Positions 1-5,873 of a stretch of 7,289 bases of DNA are shown here, one piece after another (within the stretch, counting starts at the first letter, position 1; each line of letters begins with the position of its first letter). Where the stretch lies: contig CADBRG010000294.1 of the NCBI GenBank assembly GCA_902797015.1, forward strand, positions 1 through 7,289, written 5' to 3'. The position numbers were made by a program, and so were the translations under genes. A model generated the notes under the pieces. It was given only the letters and a program-made list of their open reading frames with translations. It ran no database searches and had not been told where the DNA came from. This stretch comes from an uncultured Lachnospiraceae bacterium. GTDB lineage: Bacteria; Bacillota; Clostridia; Lachnospirales; Lachnospiraceae.

Positions 1-690
1 GACGCCGTTTCCGAAGCGATGCGCGAATGGACCTCCCGTATCTCGGACACCCATTACTGTCTCGGTTCGGTTATGGGGCCACATCCCTTCCCTGTGATCG
101 TACGTGATTTCCAGGCTGTGATCTCAAAAGAGATCAAAGAACAGATGCTCGAAAAAACAGGACGGCTTCCGGATGCAGTCCTTGCCTGTGTCGGCGGCGG
201 TTCCAATGCAATCGGTAGCTTTTACCACTTCATTGAGGATAAAGAGGTCCGTCTGATCGGATGCGAAGCTGCCGGCCGCGGTATTGATACCTTTGAGACC
301 GCTGCGACCATGAATACCGGCCGTGTCGGTATTTTCCACGGCATGAAATCCTATTTCTGCCAGGACGAATACGGGCAGATCGCTCCGGTTTACTCCATCT
401 CCGCAGGCCTTGATTACCCGGGCATCGGTCCGGAACACGCATGGCTTCATGACATCGGACGCGCGGAATACGTTCCGGTCACGGACGAAGAAGCCGTCTG
501 TGCCTTTGAATACCTGTCCCGTATGGAAGGCATCATCCCGGCGATTGAATCCGCGCATGCGGTTTCCTATGCCATGAAACTGGCTCCTACGATGTCACCG
601 GAACAGAATATCGTCATCACAATCTCCGGCCGCGGAGACAAAGATTGTGCAGCGATCGCACGCTACAGAGGGGAGGATATTTATGAGTAA
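1..690 (+). CDS. trpB: Tryptophan synthase beta chain, C-terminal part (5' end outside window)
   Basis: TrpB is the PLP-dependent subunit of tryptophan synthase. It condenses indole, channelled from TrpA, with L-serine to give L-tryptophan in the cytoplasm. The frame is open from base 1, and 229 codons precede the TAA at 688-690. The family is about 395 residues, so roughly the first 165-170 are missing, including the PLP-binding lysine. Visible family signatures are GPHPFP near the start, the PLP-phosphate loop GGGSN (nt 193-207), SISAGLDYPGIGPEHA, the EGIIPAIESAHA segment whose second Glu (nt 547-549) matches Glu350 of the Salmonella enzyme, and SGRGDKD (nt 625-645) whose Ser contacts the PLP ring nitrogen. 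It ends inside the start of trpA (ATGAGTAA overlap), typical of translational coupling. No frameshift or damaged motif is seen. The resemblance to the Salmonella protein, as recalled, runs over the whole visible length. Confidence 0.97.
   Translation, partial: DAVSEAMREWTSRISDTHYCLGSVMGPHPFPVIVRDFQAVISKEIKEQMLEKTGRLPDAVLACVGGGSNAIGSFYHFIEDKEVRLIGCEAAGRGIDTFETAATMNTGRVGIFHGMKSYFCQDEYGQIAPVYSISAGLDYPGIGPEHAWLHDIGRAEYVPVTDEEAVCAFEYLSRMEGIIPAIESAHAVSYAMKLAPTMSPEQNIVITISGRGDKDCAAIARYRGEDIYE
670..676 (+). promoter_or_regulatory. Ribosome binding site that sets the trpA start
   Basis: GGGGAGG lies within the end of trpB, 6 bases before the ATG at 683. It supports ATG 683 over the in-frame upstream GTG at 647, which has no comparable site. 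It also indicates that trpA is initiated by ribosomes close to the trpB stop codon. Confidence 0.85.
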
Positions 691-1456
691 GATTGCATCT
701 GCTTTTGCAAACGGCAAAGCCTTCATCCCGTTTATCACATGCGGTGACCCGGACCTTGCAACCACTGCTGCCACCGTCCGCGCCGCAGTACAAAACGGTG
801 CTGACCTGATTGAACTTGGTATCCCGTTTTCCGATCCAACAGCGGAAGGCCCTGTGATCCAGGAAGCAAATATCCGTGCCTTATCAGGCGGCGTGACAAC
901 AGACAAGATCTTTGATCTGGTCCGCGATCTGCGTCAGGATGTCACGATTCCGTTTGTATTTATGACCTATGTAAATGTCATCTTTTCCTACGGTGCAGAA
1001 CGATTCTTATCTAAGTGCAAAGAGACCGGTGTGGACGGTCTGATCCTTCCGGATCTGCCTTTTGAAGAAAAGGAGGAATTCCTCTCTGTCTGCAGAGAAA
1101 ACGGCGTGGATCTGATCTCCATGATCGCGCCTACTTCCGAACAACGGATCGCGATGATCGCCAGGGAAGCAGAAGGCTTTTTATACATCGTCTCCAGTCT
1201 TGGCGTAACCGGAACAAGAAGTCAGATTACCACAGACCTGGCTTCCATCATAAAAGTGGTCAGAGAAAATACCGATACGCCATGCGCGATCGGCTTCGGC
1301 ATTTCCACGCCCGAACAGGCAAAAAAAATGGCCGCCCTTTCGGACGGCGCAATCGTCGGTTCCGCGATCATTAAGATCCTCGCCGAATATGGTACGGATG
1401 CGCCTCCGCACATCGGCGAATATGTCCATACGATGAAAGAAGCGATTGTATCCTGA
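683..1456 (+). CDS. trpA: Tryptophan synthase alpha chain
   Basis: TrpA cleaves indole-3-glycerol phosphate to glyceraldehyde 3-phosphate and indole, which passes by a tunnel to TrpB. The protein has 257 residues, close to the usual 255-270. The fold is a TIM barrel. The catalytic Glu is E44 in LIELGIPFSDP (Glu49 of E. coli). The second catalytic acid, Asp60 in E. coli (LADGP), is replaced by E55 in the TAEGP segment. The mobile loop carries SLGVTGTRSQ, and the phosphate-binding ends GFGISTPEQ and AIVGSAIIK are intact. The start is ATG 683, giving MSKIASAF, chosen for its strong ribosome binding site and its 8-base overlap with the trpB stop. It is the last gene of a trp operon: a terminator follows within 20 bases and the next gene is on the other strand. 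The Asp-to-Glu change is conservative, and I believe it occurs in clostridial TrpA proteins, so the enzyme is expected to be active. Confidence 0.97.
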   Translation: MSKIASAFANGKAFIPFITCGDPDLATTAATVRAAVQNGADLIELGIPFSDPTAEGPVIQEANIRALSGGVTTDKIFDLVRDLRQDVTIPFVFMTYVNVIFSYGAERFLSKCKETGVDGLILPDLPFEEKEEFLSVCRENGVDLISMIAPTSEQRIAMIAREAEGFLYIVSSLGVTGTRSQITTDLASIIKVVRENTDTPCAIGFGISTPEQAKKMAALSDGAIVGSAIIKILAEYGTDAPPHIGEYVHTMKEAIVS

Positions 1457-1472
1457 TCCTAAACCCCTGATG

Positions 1473-1512
1473 CAGGCAAGACTCGCCAACCGCGAGTCTT
1501 GTCTGTTTTTTT
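1473..1512 (+). terminator. Rho-independent terminator of the trp operon
   Basis: A long hairpin starts 16 bases after the trpA stop. CAAGACTCGC (1477-1486) pairs with GCGAGTCTTG (1492-1501) around the 5-base loop CAACC. The stem can be extended outward by four more pairs (1473-1476 with 1502-1505, including one G-U) and is followed directly by seven T residues (1506-1512). There is no T-tract on the other side, so it should act mainly on plus-strand transcripts. The T-tract overlaps the complement of the stop codon of the convergent oxidoreductase gene (1511-1513). Confidence 0.93.
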
Positions 1513-3466
1513 ATATGTCTAGTGCAACATGGTATCCCTGGTACACCGCATTTGTGATCGTGGATACCTTTGCTGCATCTCCGATCACTCTGACAAACGG
1601 CGCACTATTAAACAATGCCTCTGTGACATCGCTTCTGGAACGCTGTCCCAGCGCACAGATCACGGTCTTACCGGGGATCAGAACAGGCGTCTCATCTTCT
1701 GCATTTAAGTTTTTACATAATACACCTTCTGATGTCACTTCCAGCCCCTGATGACCTGTATGCACAACCGCATATTTTTCTATCTCTTTTAACAGCAGCG
1801 GCCGGTGTCTGACATTTGCATCGGGCGCCAGCGCATCCCGCATTTCGATCAGTCGTACTTTTTTCCCTTGCATGCCAAGGTGGATCGCGCATTCACATCC
1901 GGCCAGTCCGCCGCCAAATACGACCACCTCATCTCCGACTTTCTCCTGATTCAGATAGTAGTCATTCACAACAATGACATTCTCACCGTTCAGTCCCTTG
2001 ATTGGTGGGATCAATGGCTTAGACCCGACTGCAATGATCAGTGCATCTGCAGCAAACGCATCGGCAAATTCCGGTGTAACTTCTGTTCCGGTTAAAATCT
2101 TCACACCCGCACGCTCCGCCAGCAGCCGATACGTATTTGACAGCTCATACATTTCATGTTTAAACGGCAGCGCCTGTTCGCTTTTTAAAATGCCTCCGAC
2201 TTCCGGTTTTTTTTCACAAAGCGTGACATCATGCCCTCTTCTCGCTGCGGTATATGCAGCATAAAGGCCGCCCGGTCCGCCTCCTGCCACCAGCACCTTT
2301 TTCCTGTCTGATGCCGGTCGGATCTCATCCCCTTCTATCTCTCTGCCAATCAGAGGATTCACTGTACATCTTCTGGTCGATGTCACGGCGCGCTCTGCCA
2401 TACAGGTAAAACAGCGCAGGCATCTGACGATCTCCTCTTCCCTGTTTTCTGTCACTTTTCTAGGCAAAAACGGATCCGCAAGAAGCGCCCTCGCCATATA
2501 GACAACATCTGCTTTCCCGCTCGCAAGGATTTCCTCCATCTGTGCCGGATCATTCAGTCCGCCGATGGTTGCGACAGGAATGGATACATGTTTTTTGATC
2601 TCTGCCGCCAGATAGACATTGCATCCATGTGCTTTGAACATCGAAGGATGTGTGTCTCCGAATCCCCTCTGATAGGTTCCTGCAGACACATGCAGCAGAT
2701 CAATATATGGTTCCAGCTGCTGCGCAATGCGGCATCCCTCGTCCAGATCATATCCTTTGTCAAACAGCTCTGATCCACTCATCCGGAATTCGATCGGAAA
2801 TCCCGTGCCGACTGCCCTGCGGACAGATTGCAGGATTTCGATCGCCAGACGGCACCGGTTCTCTAACGATCCGCCATATTCATCCGTTCTGTGATTAAAA
2901 TACGGTGAAAGAAACTGGTTGATCAGCCATCCATGTCCGCCATGGATCATCAGCATCTCAAAGCCGGCACGCTTCGCGAGACCGGCCACCTCTCCGTATG
3001 CCGCTATTATCTCATCGATCAGGTCCTTTGTGAGTGCCTTTACCGGTACGCCGTCTGCACGAACCGTATCAGACGGTCCCCACTGGTGCATTTCTTTCTG
3101 TCTGGTCTTGTCTGTCATATACGTTCCGGCAAACATACCGGAATGCGACAGTTCCAGACTTGGCATCGCACCATGTCGTCTGATCGCATCCGCCGTATAA
3201 GTGGCTGCTGCCAGCGAATTCAGTACGGACGTGTCCAGATGATAAGCATGCGATCCGTCTGTTTTCGGATGTACCATGCATTCGCTCACTGTCACAGCAC
3301 CTGCACCGCCCTTTGCTCTTAGCTCATAGAATGCAGTCGACTTCGGTCCGATACAGCCATCGTTTGTAATATCCGTTCCGCCCATCGGTGCGGAAAACAT
3401 CCGATTGCGAAACGTCACGTTTCCCAATGTGATCGGCTGGCATAAATGCGGGTATTTTCTAATCAT
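1511..3466 (-). CDS. Old Yellow Enzyme-type NAD(P)H:flavin oxidoreductase (FMN / 4Fe-4S / FAD fusion)
   Basis: A cytoplasmic multidomain flavoenzyme of the family of 2,4-dienoyl-CoA reductase, 2-enoate reductase, BaiCD/BaiH and trimethylamine dehydrogenase. Its 651 residues match the full-length architecture. Residues 1 to about 345 form the FMN TIM barrel (FRNRMFSAPMGG at 19-30; HGGHGWLINQFLSP at 175-188; FNHRTDEYGGS at 190-200; IGGLND at 301-306). The 4Fe-4S ligands are C349, C352, C355 and C367. The FAD site is VLVAGGGPGG (391-400), the NAD(P)H site is VVVFGGGLAG (514-523), and the closing FAD motif is VIGDA (627-631). H175 and H178 occupy the OYE substrate-binding pair, but the usual Tyr proton donor two residues later is W180. 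The ATG at 3466 has AAAGGA (rc of 3475-3480) upstream. It is the last gene of the putative operon, 53 bases after the aldolase gene. Known members transfer hydride to activated C=C bonds or oxidise amines; the substrate here is unknown. The class is certain, the reaction is not. Confidence 0.93.
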   Translation of the reverse strand: MIRKYPHLCQPITLGNVTFRNRMFSAPMGGTDITNDGCIGPKSTAFYELRAKGGAGAVTVSECMVHPKTDGSHAYHLDTSVLNSLAAATYTADAIRRHGAMPSLELSHSGMFAGTYMTDKTRQKEMHQWGPSDTVRADGVPVKALTKDLIDEIIAAYGEVAGLAKRAGFEMLMIHGGHGWLINQFLSPYFNHRTDEYGGSLENRCRLAIEILQSVRRAVGTGFPIEFRMSGSELFDKGYDLDEGCRIAQQLEPYIDLLHVSAGTYQRGFGDTHPSMFKAHGCNVYLAAEIKKHVSIPVATIGGLNDPAQMEEILASGKADVVYMARALLADPFLPRKVTENREEEIVRCLRCFTCMAERAVTSTRRCTVNPLIGREIEGDEIRPASDRKKVLVAGGGPGGLYAAYTAARRGHDVTLCEKKPEVGGILKSEQALPFKHEMYELSNTYRLLAERAGVKILTGTEVTPEFADAFAADALIIAVGSKPLIPPIKGLNGENVIVVNDYYLNQEKVGDEVVVFGGGLAGCECAIHLGMQGKKVRLIEMRDALAPDANVRHRPLLLKEIEKYAVVHTGHQGLEVTSEGVLCKNLNAEDETPVLIPGKTVICALGQRSRSDVTEALFNSAPFVRVIGDAAKVSTITNAVYQGYHVALDI

Positions 3467-3519
3467 CGCAGAGTTCCTTTCTATCTGAATCCTGTCATCT
3501 GTTCATAAGGGAGCGATTT

Positions 3520-4560
3520 CTAAATCTTCAACGCCTCCAGCTGCGCATCCAGATGATCCAGATCCTCCTGTGTAGTCGACCAACCGGTCGCAAACCGTAC
3601 AACCGTATGTTCCTCGTCATAGTACTCCCAGAAGCTGAAATCAACTGTCTTTTTCAACGTTTCGATCTGACTGTTTTCCAGGATCATAAACTGCTGATTG
3701 GTCGGCGACTGCAGATAAAACCGGATCCCGTGTTTTCTGAAGATCTCTTTCATCTGCTCTGTCATATCGATGGCATGCCTTCCGATTTCTTCATAAAGTC
3801 CGTCTGTAAACAACGCGTCAAACTGCACACCCAGGATCCATCCCTTTGCCAGCAGTGCGCCACGTTTTTTCATGGACGTCATAAAATACTTTGGCTTGTT
3901 GTTTTTCGTAAATACCACTGCCTCACCGCACAACGCTCCGGCCTTGGTCCCTCCGATATAAAACACATCGCAGATCCTGGCAATGTCCGCCAGGGTCAGA
4001 TCTGTCTCATGGCTCATCAGGCCATATGCCAGTCTGGCGCCATCCAGGTACAATGGTATATCATATTTATGGCAGATCTCTGCGATCTCTTCGAGTTCCG
4101 CCTTTTGATACAGCGTCCCGTATTCCGTCGGATGTGACAGATAAACCATCCCCGGGAAAACCATGTGTTCATGATTCTCATCTTCATAGAACGCTTCCAG
4201 ATAGCATTCCAGATCTTCCGGAAAAATTTTTACGTCTGCATACGGCAATCTAATTACTTTATGACCGGACAATTCGATCGCGCCTGCCTCATGGGTATTG
4301 ATGTGTCCTGCATTGGCAGCGATCACCCCCTCATGATCCTGAAGCATGGTTGCGATCACGACGAGATTTGTCTGCGTCCCGCCGACGAGAAATTCCACGT
4401 CTGCATCAGGACATGCACAGGCCTGTCTGATTTTTTCTTTCGCCTGTTCGCAGTATGGATCTGTGCCATAGCCTGACAGACCTTCCAGATTGGTTTCTGC
4501 CAGGCGCTTTAAAATTTTAGGATGTGCTCCTGTAATATAGTCACTTGCAAATGATATCAT
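3520..4560 (-). CDS. Low-specificity L-threonine aldolase family PLP enzyme
   Basis: A fold-type I PLP enzyme of the beta-eliminating lyase/threonine aldolase family. It is likely to split L-threonine or L-allo-threonine (and related beta-hydroxy amino acids) into glycine and an aldehyde in the cytoplasm. Its 346 residues are close to the 333 of E. coli LtaE. The N-terminal MISFASDYITGAHP and GGTQTN (60-65) fit the cofactor and phosphate region. H86 in AGHINTHEAGA matches the conserved active-site His that stacks on PLP. D173 in LYLDGARLAYGL binds the pyridine nitrogen, K206 in IGGTKAGAL is the Schiff-base lysine, and R322 in VVRFATGW is the likely carboxylate-binding Arg. The ATG at 4560 is preceded by AGGAG (rc of 4567-4571) at 6 bases. 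It lies 39 bases after the MalY/PatB-type gene and 53 bases before the flavoenzyme gene, both on the same strand. A related beta-hydroxy amino acid aldolase specificity is possible. Stereochemical preference cannot be read from the sequence. Confidence 0.9.
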   Translation of the reverse strand: MISFASDYITGAHPKILKRLAETNLEGLSGYGTDPYCEQAKEKIRQACACPDADVEFLVGGTQTNLVVIATMLQDHEGVIAANAGHINTHEAGAIELSGHKVIRLPYADVKIFPEDLECYLEAFYEDENHEHMVFPGMVYLSHPTEYGTLYQKAELEEIAEICHKYDIPLYLDGARLAYGLMSHETDLTLADIARICDVFYIGGTKAGALCGEAVVFTKNNKPKYFMTSMKKRGALLAKGWILGVQFDALFTDGLYEEIGRHAIDMTEQMKEIFRKHGIRFYLQSPTNQQFMILENSQIETLKKTVDFSFWEYYDEEHTVVRFATGWSTTQEDLDHLDAQLEALKI

Positions 4561-4599
4561 TTCCTTCTCCTATCAGAATATGGGGTTCTTTCAGATTGA

Positions 4600-5805
4600 T
4601 CACGCTTTCTTGATGCCAACCGGCACCAGCGCACGTTTCATCTGCTCTAAAGCCTGCGTAAGATATTTCCTCGGGCAGGCGACATTGATGCGCTGAAAGC
4701 CTTCTCCTTCCGGCCCGAACATCTCACCTGCATCCAGCCAGACTTTTCCATCATGAATGATCTTTTCATTGAGTTCTTTTACGGAAAGACCAAGTGCTCT
4801 GCAGTCAAGCCAGAGAAGATAGGTTCCTTCCGGTTCGATCAGTTTGATCTGCGGTAGATTTTTCTGCAGGTATTCTCTGGTAAATTCGATGTTTCCAAAG
4901 ATATATGCCTTAGCCTCACTGAGCCAGTCTTCTCCTGTCTCATAAGCCGCCCTGCAGGCAGCAAGGCCGAGCTGGTTCGGATTGAACAGTCCAAGACGCT
5001 CGATCGCCTTTTTGTATCTGTAGCGCAAATCCCTGTTCGGGATGAAAATATTCGATGTCTGCAGCCCGGCCAGATTAAAAGTTTTGCTGGGCGCGGTGCA
5101 GATCACGGTATTCTCTTCAAACTGCTTATCCAGAGATGCCAGGATATGGTGCTTTCTGTCTCCCCATACAAAATCACTGTGGATCTCGTCGCTGACCAGG
5201 ATCACATCATTTGCCAGGCAAGCCTCTTCCACCCTGCAAAGCTCTTCTTTGGTCCAAACTCTCCCCACCGGATTGTGCGGACTGCAAAGCAGCATTAGTT
5301 TTACCTGCGGATCCGCAAGTTTTTCCTCCAGATCCTCAAAATCCATTTCGTAATGATCCCCAACCGGTTTCAACGGGCTGTTGACCACCTGGCGTTCATT
5401 GTCCTCCACAACACTGGAAAACGGATAATAGACCGGGCGCTGGATCAGCACACGATCCCCCGGATTTGTAAATGCCCGCACTGCCGTCGCCAATGCAAAC
5501 ACCACCCCCGGTGTCTTTATGATCCATTCATCCTGAATATCCCAGTCAAAATGTTTCTGATACCAGTTTTTCACTGCTGCATCATACGCTTCTCCCGGTG
5601 CGGTATAACCAAATATACCATGCTCTGCTGCTTCTTTTATGACATCCGTGATGCCCGGTGCGGTCTGAAAATCCATGTCCGCTACCCAGAGAGACAGCAA
5701 GCCATCCGGCTTACCAAACACCTTTGCATAATCATATTTCAGGCAATCTGTGCCGCGGCGATCGATCACAGTATCGAAATCATATTTTTTATTTACACTG
5801 CTCAT
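4600..5805 (-). CDS. MalY/PatB family PLP-dependent C-S lyase / aminotransferase
   Basis: A class I/II aminotransferase-fold PLP enzyme of the MalY/PatB branch. Characterised members are cystathionine beta-lyases or cysteine-conjugate beta-lyases that give pyruvate, ammonia and a thiol; some transaminate. The protein has 401 residues against about 390 for E. coli MalY and aligns along its length. Shared features are the N-terminal FDTVIDRRGTDCLKYDY, the WVADMDFQTAP segment (40-50), HGIFGYT (62-68), LLCSPHNPVGRVW (172-184, N178 near PLP), SDEIHSDFVWG (205-215, D206 to the pyridine nitrogen), the lysine K241 in TAPSKTFNLAGL, and R379 in NVACPRK, the carboxylate-binding Arg. The ATG at 5805 follows AGGAAG (rc of 5815-5820) at 9 bases. 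It is the first gene of the putative three-gene operon. In E. coli MalY also antagonises the maltose activator MalT; nothing here points to that role. The family call is firm; lyase versus transaminase is open. Confidence 0.92.
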   Translation of the reverse strand: MSSVNKKYDFDTVIDRRGTDCLKYDYAKVFGKPDGLLSLWVADMDFQTAPGITDVIKEAAEHGIFGYTAPGEAYDAAVKNWYQKHFDWDIQDEWIIKTPGVVFALATAVRAFTNPGDRVLIQRPVYYPFSSVVEDNERQVVNSPLKPVGDHYEMDFEDLEEKLADPQVKLMLLCSPHNPVGRVWTKEELCRVEEACLANDVILVSDEIHSDFVWGDRKHHILASLDKQFEENTVICTAPSKTFNLAGLQTSNIFIPNRDLRYRYKKAIERLGLFNPNQLGLAACRAAYETGEDWLSEAKAYIFGNIEFTREYLQKNLPQIKLIEPEGTYLLWLDCRALGLSVKELNEKIIHDGKVWLDAGEMFGPEGEGFQRINVACPRKYLTQALEQMKRALVPVGIKKA

Positions 5806-5873
5806 CTTTTTACTCTTCCTTCTTTTAGATAGTCTTGTATTATAGTATCATATCATCATTCGGAGGTACATCT
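5806..5873. promoter_or_regulatory. Divergent intergenic region with candidate promoters
   Basis: These 68 bases separate the start codons of the MalY/PatB-type gene (minus) and the esterase (plus), so both promoters should lie here or reach into the flanking genes. On the minus strand an exact TATAAT (complement of 5839-5844) sits about 34 bases before the ATG, leaving room for a short leader with the AGGAAG site. No good -35 box is visible 16-18 bases upstream of it. On the plus strand TATTAT (5838-5843) or TATAGT (5841-5846) could serve as a -10 box, also without a clear -35 partner. The candidate boxes overlap, so the two promoters might interfere with each other. Expression start sites are inferred only. 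Confidence 0.4.
5862..5867 (+). promoter_or_regulatory. Ribosome binding site that sets the esterase start
   Basis: GGAGGT lies 6 bases before ATG 5874. It decides between this ATG and an in-frame TTG at 5835, which would place 13 extra residues, including this site, ahead of the signal peptide. Confidence 0.88.

Noticed and set aside
124..558. 144-codon minus-strand open frame opposite trpB
   Set aside because: It is antisense to conserved TrpB sequence and shows no family resemblance or ribosome binding site.
1446..1751. 101-codon plus-strand frame after trpA
   Set aside because: It runs through the trp terminator and then antisense to the C-terminal NAD(P)/FAD region of the flavoenzyme; it has no start signal of its own.
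3553..4137. 194-codon plus-strand open frame opposite the threonine aldolase gene
   Set aside because: It is a shadow of a well-supported PLP enzyme, with no recognisable domain or start signal.
5353..5832. 159-codon plus-strand open frame opposite the MalY/PatB-type gene
   Set aside because: It is the antisense of a gene with clear conserved motifs along its whole length, has no ribosome binding site, and its translation resembles no family I know.
5835..5873. Upstream TTG start for the esterase
   Set aside because: It would put polar residues before the signal peptide and make the GGAGGT site part of the coding sequence. ATG 5874 is ideally spaced from that site.
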